NCBI RefSeq assembly: GCF_900107145.1 | Contig: NZ_FNOW01000032.1 | Coordinates: forward strand, 1-32,918 | DNA from: Allochromatium warmingii | Lineage (GTDB): Bacteria; Pseudomonadota; Gammaproteobacteria; Chromatiales; Chromatiaceae | Direction: 5' to 3' | DNA length: 32,918 nt | Shown here: positions 23,451-32,918 of the stretch, in pieces | How positions within the stretch are numbered: the stretch's first letter is position 1 | Layout: each line of letters opens with the position of its first letter | Notes under the pieces: generated by a model | Told to the model about the DNA's origin: nothing | Databases searched by the model: none | Seen by the model: the letters and a program-made list of their open reading frames with translations, nothing else | Position numbers and translations under genes: made by a program

Positions 23451-23535
23451 ATATGCCAAAAAACCGGCGGCTGTAAAGCACCACGCCCGCATCTGCCGAA
23501 CACGAATCGGCAGATGCTGCGGTGCAAGATGTGTG

Positions 23536-23967
23536 TTAGGGCAAGCGGCGAATCGCTTCGAGTGCGGTGTCATAGCGTTGACGCAAGGTGTCGGGCAGCG
23601 GCGAGGTTTTAGCGCCTGCACAGCCGCCGACGGCTTGCAATTGCTCGATAAAGTCGCGTTCGAGGCGTTCTTGTGTGCGGCGATAACTGCGTTCGGGGAA
23701 AAAATCGTCTTGAACGCTGAGAATCGTCAGACGCAGTTTGCTGACGATGAGTTTGTTGAGATTTTCGGTGCGCCGTCCCGAGCCGTCGCTCCGACAGCGG
23801 GCGTGATAGGCGTCGAGTTCGACGGCGGCGGTGACCGCTTCCACAAGTTGCGCTTGGATGGCGGCATCGAGTTCTGGTCGCGCCAGCGCACCGGGCAGCG
23901 TTAGCAGTCCGGCGATGAGCGCGAGCCAAAGATGCGGTTGATTCATGCGCGGTCGGTGCGTCGTCAT
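23536..23967 (-). CDS. Small secreted protein of unknown function
   Basis: 143 residues from the ATG at 23967. That start gives a signal peptide with basic n-region (MTTHRPRMNQPHLWLALIAG, then LLTLPGALA-RP); the ATG at 23946 is a shorter alternative. Neither has a clear ribosome binding site. The mature part is helical and charged (LDAAIQAQLVEAVTAAVELD, LERDFIEQLQAVGG) with two cysteines (YHARCRSDG and VGGCAGAK) that could form a disulfide in the periplasm. I recognise no family. It lies between the porin and the SDR gene on the same strand; 53 bases after the SDR stop, so it may share that transcript. Confidence 0.6.
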   Translation of the reverse strand: MTTHRPRMNQPHLWLALIAGLLTLPGALARPELDAAIQAQLVEAVTAAVELDAYHARCRSDGSGRRTENLNKLIVSKLRLTILSVQDDFFPERSYRRTQERLERDFIEQLQAVGGCAGAKTSPLPDTLRQRYDTALEAIRRLP

Positions 23968-24020
23968 AGTCGGCACGGTTGCGGTTTGGGTGTGGTCAGC
24001 GTGATCTAGCACGATCTGTC

Positions 24021-24734
24021 TCAACTGCGTCCGTAAACGGGAATGGCCGCGCCCGTGATGCCGCGAGCACGATCTGATAGCAAAAATACGATGACATCGG
24101 CCAGCGCCTCTAAGCTCACCCAAGTCGCGGGATCGCTATCGGGCATGGCGGCGCGATTTTCGGGGGTGTCGAGCGTACCCGGGAGGACGCAGTTAGCGCG
24201 AATGCCGCTGGCTTTGAGTTCATCGGCAAGCGTTTCGGTGAGCGTGATGACCGCTGCTTTTGCGACACAATACGGCCCCAGATGGCCGATACCGCGTGTT
24301 GCCGCTCGCGCCGCGATGTTGACGAGACTGCCGTGACCGGTTGTGAGGAGATGCGGCACTACGGCGCGGGCGATGTGAAAGGCACTGCGGGCGTTGAGGT
24401 CGAGCATTGCGTTCCAAGCGGTGTCGGTCGTGTCTTGAATGGCTGGCCCCATGCTAAAGCCGCCGACGAGATTGGCAACGCCATGTAGGGCGCCGAATCG
24501 CTCGACAATTTGCTGCACGAGCGCGGTGACCTGTGCGGCGTCGAGCAGGTCGGCAGCGAGTGCGATGGATTCTACGTTCGCTGGGAGTGTCGCTTGCAGG
24601 CGGGTAAGCGCGGCGGGATCGCGTCCGGTGAGCGCCAGGCGTGCGCCCTGTGCGGCGCAGGCCTGGGCGGTGGCGGCACCGAGATTGCCGGAAGCGCCGG
24701 TGATGAGAATGGTGCGAGCGTGCAAATCAGACAT
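24021..24734 (-). CDS. Short-chain dehydrogenase/reductase family protein lacking the usual catalytic Ser
   Basis: 237 residues from ATG 24734, chosen because AGGA lies 10 bases upstream and MSDLHARTILITGASGNLGA puts the nucleotide-binding TGxxGxLG motif right at the N-terminus. Rossmann fold with Asn114 (LDLNARSAF), Tyr155 and Lys159 (GPYCVAKAAV) of the SDR tetrad. The position 13 residues before the Tyr, normally Ser, is Ala142 (NIAARAATRG). SDRs with an N-x-A-A-R or GAR-type sequence there do occur, so this may be a subfamily feature, and activity cannot be assumed. The C-terminus GITGAAIPVYGRS is family-like. The substrate is unknown. It is divergent from lapB. Confidence 0.85.
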   Translation of the reverse strand: MSDLHARTILITGASGNLGAATAQACAAQGARLALTGRDPAALTRLQATLPANVESIALAADLLDAAQVTALVQQIVERFGALHGVANLVGGFSMGPAIQDTTDTAWNAMLDLNARSAFHIARAVVPHLLTTGHGSLVNIAARAATRGIGHLGPYCVAKAAVITLTETLADELKASGIRANCVLPGTLDTPENRAAMPDSDPATWVSLEALADVIVFLLSDRARGITGAAIPVYGRS

Positions 24735-24814
24735 GGCGATGAATCCTGATGGAATGAGATGAAAACAGTACGGGTTTGTGCCGTTGCGGATACGTACGGG
24801 CGTGACTATTTCTT

Positions 24815-24846
24815 GGCCGCTGAAAACGCTGAAAAACGCTGAAAGC
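24815..24846. repeat. CGCTGAA-type dispersed repeat, degenerate copy
   Basis: GGCCGCTGAAAACGCTGAAA continuing AACGCTGAAAGC, three tandem CGCTGAA words, related to the units at 3614-3645 and 30196-30229. It lies in the SDR-lapB divergent gap, followed by a GCATGAC / GTCATGC hairpin near 24854-24877. Confidence 0.5.
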
Positions 24847-24989
24847 TCAAAGTTGCATGACAAGTCCCCAAGTCATGCGAGCTGTGGCGCTTATCTGTAT
24901 GATTGGGGCCACTTTCACGCCGAAAAACCGCACAGCTTAGTCTGTGCGCAACGGGCGACTTACCGGGTGCAGCGTTTCGCGCAAGACTG

Positions 24990-26162
24990 ATGATTGAATT
25001 ATTGTTTTTGCTCTTGCCGGTTGCAGCGGCCTCGGGATGGTGGCTGGCGCAGCGTGATGCGCGTCGTATACGTCCGCCGCGTCCGTCGGCGCATCCCGAT
25101 TTTCTGCGCGGCCTGAATTATTTGCTCGAAGAACAACCGGATAAAGCACTCGATCTGTTTTTGCATCTGGCTGAGGTCGATAACGAAACGGCCGAAACCC
25201 ATCTGGCGCTCGGTAGTTTGTTTCGGCGACGCGGCGAAGTCGATCGTGCGATTCGGCTGCATCAAAATTTGGTCGAGCGGGCGCAGTTGAGTCCCGATTT
25301 GCGCGGCAGTGCGCTGTTTGAGCTGGGACAGGATTACATGAGCGCCGGTCTGCTGGATCGCGCTGAGATGTTATTTGAGGAATTATCCGCGTTGAGCGCA
25401 CACAGTCAGCGGGCACTGCACGCCCTGCGCGATCTGTATCAGCGCGAGCGCGATTGGCGGCGCTGTTTGGAAGTGGCCGCGCAACTGCAAGCTCTGAGCG
25501 GTCAGCAGTTAGCAGCGGAGATCGCGCATTATCATTGTGAATTAGCCGAAGAAGCGCGGCGGCGGCAGGATGTGACCGCAGCGCGGGAACAACTACGGCA
25601 GGCGCGACAACTCGAAGCGCATTGTGTGCGAGCGACCCTGCTCGAAGGGTTTATGGCGCTCGAAGCCGATGAGGTGGCGACCGCAGCGGCGTTGTTTGAG
25701 CGCGTCGCAGCGCGAGGCGCGACCTATATTCCAGAGATTTTGCCGGCGCTGATTGAATCGCTGGAACGACTGGGCGCGGATGTGATCGCGCCGCTGGAAG
25801 CTTTGGCCGCGACACATGCCAGCCCACCGCTGTTGCTGGCGCTGAGTGAGCGCATTGAGCAGGCACGCGGTTCCGAAGCGGCGCTCGATTTGCTGGCTGA
25901 TTATCTGGCGCATTGGGCAGATCTGGCGGTATTAGAGCGGTTTTTAGCACTGCGGGCGCAGGCGTCCGATCCGGATGGGCGAGCGCATCGCTATGCGCGG
26001 GTGGCGCTGGGTGTGGCGCGACATTTATTGCAACGTCAGGTTATTTATCAATGCGAGCATTGCGGATTTCAGGCGCGGGCGCTGCATTGGCAATGCCCGA
26101 GTTGTCGTCATTGGGGAACTGTAGTTGCGGTGCTTCCAGATGCGATTCAGCCGTCAGCGTGA
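24990..26162 (+). CDS. lapB: LapB (YciM), TPR protein regulating lipopolysaccharide synthesis
   Basis: 390 residues, E. coli LapB being 389. The ATG at 24990 is chosen over an upstream in-frame start because MIELLFLLLPVAAASGWWLA is the conserved N-terminal membrane anchor. TPR repeats follow (HPDFLRGLNYLLEEQPDKALDLFL, ETHLALGSLFRRRGEVDRAIRLHQNL, LFELGQDYMSAGLLDRAEMLFEEL). The C-terminal rubredoxin-like zinc knuckle has CEHCGF and CPSCRHWGTV. In E. coli LapB recruits LpxC to FtsH and so limits LPS synthesis. The usual neighbour lapA is absent upstream, where an SDR gene lies instead; downstream pyrF is the usual neighbour. Confidence 0.93.
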   Translation: MIELLFLLLPVAAASGWWLAQRDARRIRPPRPSAHPDFLRGLNYLLEEQPDKALDLFLHLAEVDNETAETHLALGSLFRRRGEVDRAIRLHQNLVERAQLSPDLRGSALFELGQDYMSAGLLDRAEMLFEELSALSAHSQRALHALRDLYQRERDWRRCLEVAAQLQALSGQQLAAEIAHYHCELAEEARRRQDVTAAREQLRQARQLEAHCVRATLLEGFMALEADEVATAAALFERVAARGATYIPEILPALIESLERLGADVIAPLEALAATHASPPLLLALSERIEQARGSEAALDLLADYLAHWADLAVLERFLALRAQASDPDGRAHRYARVALGVARHLLQRQVIYQCEHCGFQARALHWQCPSCRHWGTVVAVLPDAIQPSA

Positions 26163-26183
26163 GTGATAAAAAATAAAAAAACA

Positions 26184-26277
26184 AGACAGGATGAACAAGA
26201 TTTTTCAGAATGAACAGGATGATTTTTTTAAATTATCTTAATCCTGCTCATTCTGAAGCATCCTGTTAATCCTGTCT
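26184..26277. repeat. CAGGAT-type inverted repeat between lapB and pyrF
   Basis: The arms 26184-26220 (AGACAGGATGAACAAGAT...) and 26241-26277 (ATCCTGCTCATTCTGAAGCA...) are 37 bases each and complementary except at five positions, separated by 20 AT-rich bases. They consist of repeated words of the CAGGAT / ATCCTG kind. It would form a large hairpin in the lapB-pyrF intercistronic RNA. I know similar ATCCTGTTCATCCTG-type repeats from other bacteria, but not their function. Confidence 0.8.
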
Positions 26278-26309
26278 CAATTCCGATTTAAACAGACCAG
26301 CGCAATTCC

Positions 26310-27038
26310 GTGACACAGATTCAATCAATTCAACCCATTAAACCGATTATCGTCGCCCTCGATTTTGCCAGTGACGCCTCGGCATTCACACTGGCTGAAC
26401 AGCTCGATCCGGCGCGGTGTCGGCTCAAAGTCGGCAAAGAATTATTCACCCGCTTCGGGCCAGCCTGCGTTGAGCAGCTTCAGCGGCTCGGCTTTGAGGT
26501 GTTTCTTGACCTCAAATTCCACGACATCCCCAACACGGTCGCCGCCGCCTGTGCCGCCGCTGCCGATCTCGGCGTGTGGATGGTGAATGTACACGTTTCG
26601 GGCGGTCGCGCCATGCTCGAAGCGGCGCGTGATCGTCTGAATCAGTGTACACATCCGCCGTTGCTGATCGGTGTCACCGTGCTGACCAGCCTTGACCGCG
26701 CTGATCTCGCGGCTATCGGCTGCGCGGGTGAGCCGCATGAGCGCGTGTTCGCGTTGGCGCAGTTGGCGCACACTACTGGGCTGGATGGCATTGTCTGTTC
26801 GCCGCATGAAGCCGCGTCCGTGCGTGCCGGACTCGGGCCAAACTTCCGGCTCGTCACTCCGGGCGTGCGTCCAGCGGGCGCGGCGCTCGGCGATCAAAAA
26901 CGGGTGATGACACCCGCTGAAGCATTAGCGGCGGGTGCGGATTATTTAGTGATCGGGCGTCCGATCACGCAAGCGACTGATCCGCTGTCGGCGCTCGACG
27001 CGATCAATCAATCCTGTCTGAATTGTCTGGAGAATTGA
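26310..27038 (+). CDS. pyrF: Orotidine 5'-phosphate decarboxylase
   Basis: 242 residues. It starts at a GTG (26310); no in-frame ATG precedes the conserved [10 protein letters not shown] strand. The active-site motif [13 protein letters not shown] contains the catalytic Lys and Asp; phosphate-binding and closing motifs are [34 protein letters not shown] and [11 protein letters not shown]. It catalyses the last step of UMP synthesis in the cytoplasm. It follows lapB after 147 bases of repeat sequence and precedes galU by 4 bases, so pyrF and galU are co-transcribed. Confidence 0.96.
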   Translation: MTQIQSIQPIKPIIVALDFASDASAFTLAEQLDPARCRLKVGKELFTRFGPACVEQLQRLGFEVFLDLKFHDIPNTVAAACAAAADLGVWMVNVHVSGGRAMLEAARDRLNQCTHPPLLIGVTVLTSLDRADLAAIGCAGEPHERVFALAQLAHTTGLDGIVCSPHEAASVRAGLGPNFRLVTPGVRPAGAALGDQKRVMTPAEALAAGADYLVIGRPITQATDPLSALDAINQSCLNCLEN

Positions 27039-27042
27039 ATAC

Positions 27043-27915
27043 ATGGCCAAAGTACGTAAAGCGGTGTTTCCGGTCGCCGGCATGGGCACCCGCTTTTTAC
27101 CCGCGACCAAAGCCAGCCCCAAAGAAATGCTGCCGATTGTCGATAAACCTTTAATTCAATACGCTGCTGAAGAAGCAGAAACTGGTGGCGCAGATCAATT
27201 AGTATTTATCACCGGTCGCAATAAACGCTCAATTGAAGATCATTTTGATACCGCCTATGAGCTGGAATCAGAATTAGAACGCGCTGGCAAAGATCAGCTA
27301 CTTGAAATTGTGCGCCGGGTATTGCCTGGTTCAGCGTCCTGCATTTATGTGCGCCAAGCGGTGGCACTCGGTTTAGGTCATGCCGTGCTCTGCGCCAAGC
27401 CGGTAGTGGGCGACGAGCCATTTGCGGTGCTTTTGGCTGATGATTTAATCCGCTCGCCTGGAAAGGGTGTGGTTGCGCAGATGGCTGATGTTCATGCGCG
27501 TCACGGTTGCAGCGTGCTAAGTGTGCAGGAAGTGCCACGCGAAGAGACGAATAAATACGGCATTGTTCAGGTTGAGACCGATGCCGATGGCACGATGCGC
27601 GTGGTGTCCATTGTCGAAAAGCCGAATCCAGCCGATGCGCCGTCGAATTTAGCCGTCGTTGGGCGCTATTTGCTCACCCCGCGTATTTTCGACAAGCTCG
27701 AACAGACCGGTAAGGGTGCAGGCGGTGAAATTCAATTGACCGATGGTATTTCCGATCTGCTTAAAGATGAGCCGGTCATTGCCTATCCATTTGAAGGCAA
27801 ACGCTATGATTGCGGTAGCAAGCTCGGCTATTTAGAAGCAACGGTTGAATATGCGTTGACGCATCCAGAACTCGGCGAACGGTTTGCCGCCTATTTGCGG
27901 GCGTTGTCGGTGTAA
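27043..27915 (+). CDS. galU: UTP-glucose-1-phosphate uridylyltransferase
   Basis: 290 residues. The nucleotide-binding signature is [20 protein letters not shown] then [19 protein letters not shown]; other GalU motifs are [60 protein letters not shown] and GEIQLTDGI. It makes UDP-glucose for LPS, exopolysaccharide or trehalose synthesis. GGAG precedes the ATG by 10 bases, and it sits directly behind pyrF, linking UTP supply with its use. Confidence 0.96.
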   Translation: MAKVRKAVFPVAGMGTRFLPATKASPKEMLPIVDKPLIQYAAEEAETGGADQLVFITGRNKRSIEDHFDTAYELESELERAGKDQLLEIVRRVLPGSASCIYVRQAVALGLGHAVLCAKPVVGDEPFAVLLADDLIRSPGKGVVAQMADVHARHGCSVLSVQEVPREETNKYGIVQVETDADGTMRVVSIVEKPNPADAPSNLAVVGRYLLTPRIFDKLEQTGKGAGGEIQLTDGISDLLKDEPVIAYPFEGKRYDCGSKLGYLEATVEYALTHPELGERFAAYLRALSV

Positions 27916-27930
27916 AGTTTAAGCAAATGA

Positions 27931-27960
27931 CTGGTCACGAAGTGAGGGCTTTGTGACCAG
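27931..27960. repeat. GTCACAAAGC-type hairpin repeat, copy 2
   Basis: CTGGTCACGAAG (27931-27942) pairs with CTTTGTGACCAG (27949-27960) with one G-T wobble. It is 15 bases behind the galU stop and related to the hairpins at 3575-3600 and 30241-30266. Confidence 0.7.
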
Positions 27961-28017
27961 TAAATTAAATCGATAAGGTTATTAAACCCCTATTTTTCTG
28001 CACAGAACACAACATAA

Positions 28018-28055
28018 AAAAACCCAACCAAGCACTCAAACTTGACTGGGTTTTT
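28018..28055. terminator. Bidirectional terminator between galU and groEL
   Basis: AAAAACCCA...CAAG and CTTG...TGGGTTTTT form a stem with an internal mismatch of two bases; T-tracts are present on both strands. It lies between the convergent galU and groL genes, and probably serves both. Confidence 0.8.
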
Positions 28056-28096
28056 AAGACGATCCGCCCCGCCTACGCGAAGCGATTTAATCCGCC

Positions 28097-29743
<1,647 letters not shown>

Positions 29744-29785
29744 TCAATGTGGATAGATGTGGGATGGTCGGGAGCGGATGGCGGA

Positions 29786-30073
29786 TTAGACGATGACGCC
29801 CATTAGGTCGTCTTCGCGCATGACGAGCAGCTTTTCGTCGCCAACCTTGACTTCGGTGCCAGAATATTTGCCAAACAGCACGCGGTCGCCAACTTTGACA
29901 TCCAGCGCCCGAATTTCGCCGTTTTCGAGGATTTTACCCTTGCCAACGGCTATCACTTCGCCCTGACTCGGCTTCTCGGTCGCGCTGTCAGGGATCAGGA
30001 TGCCGCCAGCGGAGGTGCGCTCCTCTTCAGTGCGACGGACAACGACACGATCATGTAATGGACGCAGGTTCAT
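29786..30073 (-). CDS. groS: 10 kDa co-chaperonin GroES
   Basis: 95 residues. [20 protein letters not shown], the mobile loop [48 protein letters not shown] and [12 protein letters not shown] cover the whole GroES fold. It caps GroEL. First gene of groS-groL, 39 bases downstream of the CIRCE element. GroES-type chaperonin operons of this kind respond to misfolded protein load. Confidence 0.99.
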   Translation of the reverse strand: MNLRPLHDRVVVRRTEEERTSAGGILIPDSATEKPSQGEVIAVGKGKILENGEIRALDVKVGDRVLFGKYSGTEVKVGDEKLLVMREDDLMGVIV

Positions 30074-30112
30074 AACGCTTGGATTTCCTGTGCAAACAGA
30101 GGGTTGATGTTA

Positions 30113-30139
30113 TTAGCACTCTTTCTGAGTGAGTGCTAA
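30113..30139. promoter_or_regulatory. CIRCE element (HrcA operator) of groES-groEL
   Basis: TTAGCACTC-N9-GAGTGCTAA, perfect in both 9-base arms (30113-30121, 30131-30139). It lies in the leader just downstream of the -10 box, so HrcA bound here would block transcription. hrcA itself is not in the window. Confidence 0.97.
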
Positions 30140-30140
30140 C

Positions 30141-30168
30141 ACTGTAATCGCAAAACGGGCGATGTCAA
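30141..30168 (-). promoter_or_regulatory. groES-groEL promoter
   Basis: On the minus strand TTGACA (30163-30168), a 16-base spacer and TACAGT (30141-30146), ending one base before CIRCE. This is a housekeeping sigma70-type promoter; no typical sigma32 sequence was recognised next to it. Confidence 0.75.
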
Positions 30169-30195
30169 GAGGGGGGCGGGTGTGTCAGTTTTTTC

Positions 30196-30229
30196 GCCGC
30201 TGAAAGCGCGGAATTACGCAGAAAAAATC
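30196..30229. repeat. CGCTGAA-type dispersed repeat, copy 3
   Basis: GCCGCTGAAAGCGCGGAATT then ACGCAGAAAAAATC; compare the unit at 3614-3645, which differs at a few positions. It lies between the groES promoter and bioB. Confidence 0.6.
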
Positions 30230-30240
30230 TTTGGTCTTTT

Positions 30241-30266
30241 CGTGACGAAGCGCCAGCTTTGTCACG
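30241..30266. repeat. GTCACAAAGC-type hairpin repeat, copy 3
   Basis: CGTGACGAAGC, loop GCCA, GCTTTGTCACG: an 11-bp stem with one G-T wobble. Same design and loop size as the hairpin at 3575-3600. It lies 12 bases after the CGCTGAA-type unit. Confidence 0.7.
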
Positions 30267-30369
30267 TCTCGCTGGAAGCCCACTTGTCAACTTCTTATGC
30301 CCAAATCAGTTGACAACCCAGTCAGCCCGCTTAAAGTGACGGCTTTTGCGCCTGACTGGTTTGCCGCTT

Positions 30370-31413
30370 ATGTCATCCACTATCGTTGTTCTGTCTCCAC
30401 CAGCATCTGCTCTGCGTCACGATTGGTCGCTTGCCGAGATCGAAGCGATCCTCGATCAGCCGTTCAACGATTTGCTCTTCGCTGCGCAGAGCCTACATCG
30501 CGCCCACTTTGATCCGAACTGCATTCAGGTCAGCACGCTCTTGAGCATTAAGACCGGAGCCTGTCCCGAGGATTGCGGCTATTGCGGTCAGAGTGCTCAT
30601 CATGCAACAGCGGTCGAGCCGGAGCGCATTTTGCCGCTCGACACCGTGCTCGATGCCGCCCGCACCGCGCAGGCTCAGGGCGCGACCCGTTTCTGTATGG
30701 GCGCAGCTTGGCGCAATCCGACCGACCGTCATCTCGAACAGGTGATCACGATGGTCGAGGCGATTCATGCGCTGGGGATGGAAACCTGTGTCACGCTCGG
30801 AATGCTTACGGCAGCACAGGCGCAGCGGCTCAAGGCGGCTGGACTCGATTATTACAATCACAATCTCGATACCTCGCCCGAGTTCTACGGTCAGGTCATC
30901 AGCACCCGCACCTATCAAGATCGGCTCGACACGCTCGAACACATCCGCGCCGCCGGACTCAAGACCTGTAGCGGTGGCATCATCGGTATGGGTGAATCGC
31001 GCCGTGATCGGGCGTCGATGTTGCAGCAACTGGCTAATCTGTCGGCGCATCCTGAGTCTGTCCCGATCAATCTGCTGGTGCAGGTCGAGGGCACGCCGCT
31101 GTTTGGCGTCGCTGCGCTCGATCCGTTTGAGTTCGTGCGCGTGGTCGCCGCAACGCGGATCATCATGCCGCGCTCGAATATCCGGCTCTCCGCTGGTCGC
31201 AGTGAAATGAGCGACGAATTGCAGGCACTCTGCTTTTTGGCTGGCGCTAATTCGATCTTTTACGGCGAGCGGTTGTTGACCGCGCCCAATGCCGAATCCA
31301 ACCGCGACCGGCGGCTGTTCGAGCGGCTGGGCCTGAGTTTTGAGCAGGTCGCCGCCGAGCGCACCGAGCCGGGTGCCTGTCACAAGATCACTGAGCACAA
31401 AATCCAGCTCTAA
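30370..31413 (+). CDS. bioB: Biotin synthase
   Basis: 347 residues from ATG 30370 (a TTG at 30346 is also in frame but adds only eight non-conserved residues). The radical SAM ligands Cys65, Cys69 and Cys72 are in [13 protein letters not shown]. The [2Fe-2S] cluster that donates sulfur has Cys109 (RFCMGAAWR), Cys140 ([10 protein letters not shown]), Cys200 ([12 protein letters not shown]) and Arg272 (IRLSAGR), each exactly 12 positions after its E. coli counterpart. It converts dethiobiotin to biotin in the cytoplasm. bioF follows after 10 bases, so the two are an operon. No BirA-type operator was recognised upstream, where repeats occupy the gap. Confidence 0.97.
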   Translation: MSSTIVVLSPPASALRHDWSLAEIEAILDQPFNDLLFAAQSLHRAHFDPNCIQVSTLLSIKTGACPEDCGYCGQSAHHATAVEPERILPLDTVLDAARTAQAQGATRFCMGAAWRNPTDRHLEQVITMVEAIHALGMETCVTLGMLTAAQAQRLKAAGLDYYNHNLDTSPEFYGQVISTRTYQDRLDTLEHIRAAGLKTCSGGIIGMGESRRDRASMLQQLANLSAHPESVPINLLVQVEGTPLFGVAALDPFEFVRVVAATRIIMPRSNIRLSAGRSEMSDELQALCFLAGANSIFYGERLLTAPNAESNRDRRLFERLGLSFEQVAAERTEPGACHKITEHKIQL

Positions 31414-31423
31414 GGCGCAGACA

Positions 31424-32560
31424 ATGGACAATCTGCGCCCGCGTCTCGATGCGCTCCAAGCCCAATCGCTCTATCGTCGTCGCCGCCTTCAGGACGGCCC
31501 ACAGCAGCCGCAGGCGCGGGTCGATGGGCGGGCGCTGTTGAGTTTTTGCGGCAATGATTATCTCGGGTTGGCCAATCATCCCGACGTGATCGCCGCGCTG
31601 CGCGATGGGGCGCAACGCTGGGGCGTGGGTAGTGGCGCGGCGCATCTGGTCAATGGTCACAGTCGGGCGCATCAGGCGCTCGAAGAGGCGCTCGCCGAGT
31701 TTACGGGCCGTCCGCGTGCGCTGCTGTTTTCGACGGGTTACATGGCCAATCTGGGCGTCATCAGCGCATTGGCCGGACGCCATGACACGGTATTTGAAGA
31801 TCGCCTCAATCATGCGTCCTTGCTCGACGGCGCGTTGCTGGCGCGAGCGCGTCTGCGCCGTTATCCACACGCCGATGCGTCCGCGCTGCACCGCTTGCTC
31901 AAGATAGAATCAGCGCGGCTGATTGTCACCGATGGCGTCTTCAGCATGGACGGCGATCTGGCTCCATTGCCCGAATTGGCCGCGCTTGCCCGCGATGCCG
32001 GTGCGTGGCTGATGGTCGATGACGCGCACGGACTCGGCGTGCTCGGCCGTGATGGGCGCGGCTCACTCGATCATTTCGGACTTGGTTTCAATGATGTGCC
32101 GATTTTGATGGGCACGCTCGGCAAAGCATTCGGCACTTTTGGCGCATTTGTCGCTGGTTCCGAGGAGCTGATTGAGACCTTGATTCAGAGCGCCCGCAGT
32201 TACATCTACACCACGGCGACACCGCCCGCGTTGGCGGAAGCGACGCTTGTTAGCCTCGCCATCGCCCGCCGCGAAACTTGGCGACGCGAACGACTTGCTG
32301 AATGGATTGAGCGGTTTCGCACCGGCGCGGCACGAATCGGATTGCAATTGATGGATTCATCGACGCCGATTCAGCCAATCATCGTCGGCAGTGCAGCACA
32401 AGCATTGGCGTGGAGCGCAGCGTTGGAAGCCGCTGGCTTATTGGTGACAGCGATTCGCCCGCCGACCGTTCCCGAGGGCACCGCACGCCTGCGGGTGACG
32501 CTCTCCGCCGCGCACACGGCTGAGGACATTGATCGGCTGCTGGCGGCGCTGGAATTGTGA
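31424..32560 (+). CDS. bioF: 8-amino-7-oxononanoate synthase
   Basis: 378 residues from ATG 31424. It is a PLP enzyme of the alpha-oxoamine synthase family. Motifs are [78 protein letters not shown] and the PLP lysine in [15 protein letters not shown]. It condenses pimeloyl-ACP (or CoA) with alanine, the first step of the biotin ring pathway. The longer in-frame upstream start would overlap bioB and is not conserved. bioH/C/D are not seen; the gene is followed by repeats and a transposase. Confidence 0.96.
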   Translation: MDNLRPRLDALQAQSLYRRRRLQDGPQQPQARVDGRALLSFCGNDYLGLANHPDVIAALRDGAQRWGVGSGAAHLVNGHSRAHQALEEALAEFTGRPRALLFSTGYMANLGVISALAGRHDTVFEDRLNHASLLDGALLARARLRRYPHADASALHRLLKIESARLIVTDGVFSMDGDLAPLPELAALARDAGAWLMVDDAHGLGVLGRDGRGSLDHFGLGFNDVPILMGTLGKAFGTFGAFVAGSEELIETLIQSARSYIYTTATPPALAEATLVSLAIARRETWRRERLAEWIERFRTGAARIGLQLMDSSTPIQPIIVGSAAQALAWSAALEAAGLLVTAIRPPTVPEGTARLRVTLSAAHTAEDIDRLLAALEL

Positions 32561-32582
32561 ATAAAATTTGACCGCTTTTTTA

Positions 32583-32640
32583 AACCGCAAAGGCGCAAAG
32601 AACACAAAATACACAAAGAATTTAAATTCTTTGAAAAATT
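32583..32640. repeat. CCGCAAAG-type repeat, single-arm copy
   Basis: AACCGCAAAGGCGCAAAGAA then CACAAAATACACAAAG resembles one arm of the inverted repeat at 4646-4748. It is followed by the palindrome AAAGAATTTAAATTCTTT (32617-32634). It lies just behind the bioF stop. Confidence 0.6.
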
Positions 32641-32833
32641 TATTTTTAATTCTGCTTTTTTAAATACTTTAAAAATAAAGTTGTACCTGTTCCGTCCCGT
32701 GGGATTATATTCCGAAAAGGAGCTATCCTTTGTTCCAAGCCCGCGAGGCACTGCGCACACTCAGTGATGAGCTGAAGACGACCAAGCGGCGACTGCCGAC
32801 GACACCATCCGCGACCTGACGGGACATCTAATC
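32641..32833. other. Gap before the right-edge transposase, with a possible broken reading frame
   Basis: Between 32725 and about 32833 a short frame reads FQAREALRTLSDELKTTKRR, then LPTTPSAT and a stop. In the next frame it would continue DDTIRDLTGHLIMN into the transposase ATG. This could be a remnant of a gene cut by insertion, or a leader of the element. I do not recognise it. No terminal inverted repeat could be identified. Confidence 0.3.
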
Positions 32834-32918
32834 ATGAATCTGAACCTACATCGCAACGCCCGCACCACGCCCGCGATTCGTCAGGAGCTACGCGAGTCCA
32901 CGAAGTCAGAGCGCGAAC
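32834..32918 (+). CDS. IS481-type transposase, N-terminal fragment (cut by window edge)
   Basis: 28 codons from ATG 32834 to the right edge: MNLNLHRNARTTPAIRQELR then ESTKSERE. The HRNARTTPAIR start is typical of IS481-type transposases, which continue into a helix-turn-helix and a DDE integrase core outside this window. GGGA lies 10-13 bases upstream. Too short to know whether the element is intact. Confidence 0.7.
   Translation, partial: MNLNLHRNARTTPAIRQELRESTKSERE

Noticed and set aside
30493-31431. A 312-codon minus-strand frame
   Set aside because: It lies wholly opposite bioB and the start of bioF, which have all their catalytic residues; its composition is that of an antisense shadow.

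Overview
The window reads as the chromosome of a gammaproteobacterium of moderately high GC, probably a facultative anaerobe. Three things support this. The order coq7 / osmC / CRP-Vfr is the one I associate with Pseudomonas-type genomes. Genes such as ubiU-ubiV, lapB-pyrF and rplM-rpsI are typical of the class. Oxygen-independent and oxygen-dependent enzymes sit side by side. A perfect CIRCE element before groES-groEL and an LbtU-type porin suggest something outside the Enterobacterales, perhaps a Chromatiales/Competibacter-like lineage; that placement is inference only. Transposase fragments lie at both edges (ISAs1-type left, IS481-type right).

Layout. 1-3.5 kb: ISAs1 transposase fragment, then two overlapping DUF21/CBS/CorC membrane proteins. 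3.6-6.8 kb (minus): ubiU and ubiV for O2-independent ubiquinone hydroxylation, and a YhcC-type radical SAM protein. 6.8-8.7 kb: a regulatory-looking gap, a strong terminator, tRNA-Gln(CUG), rpsI, rplM and a small [2Fe-2S] ferredoxin. 8.7-12.6 kb: a GlcF-like Fe-S protein, coq7, an OsmC protein, an orphan PD-(D/E)XK-like gene and the CRP/Vfr regulator. 12.7-14.6 kb (minus): yciB, a YciI protein and a periplasmic parvulin. 14.8-16.8 kb: a TRAP transporter membrane pair without its binding protein. 16.9-22.2 kb (minus): a class III ribonucleotide reductase operon (nrdD, a separate small glycyl-radical-tail gene, nrdG) followed by an AEC transporter. 22.3-24.7 kb (minus): a Fur-box LbtU-type porin, a small secreted protein and a short-chain dehydrogenase. 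25-28 kb: lapB, pyrF, galU. 28-30.2 kb (minus): groES-groEL under CIRCE. 30.3-32.6 kb: bioB-bioF.

The most interesting locus is nrdD. Its reading frame carries a 313-residue LAGLIDADG intein. The extein ends just after its C-terminal zinc-type cysteine cluster and lacks the RVxGY glycyl-radical motif. That motif is instead encoded by a 62-codon gene 131 bases downstream, with its own ribosome binding site and in another frame. The enzyme therefore appears to need both protein splicing and assembly with a radical-carrying subunit supplied in trans. A tandem pair of NrdR-like boxes brackets the -10 box of a likely nrdD promoter.

Intergenic spaces are rich in dispersed palindromic repeats: three variants of a GTCACAAAGC-type hairpin, CGCTGAA-type units, a 30-bp perfect inverted repeat between ubiU and ubiV, and a CAGGAT-type inverted repeat before pyrF.
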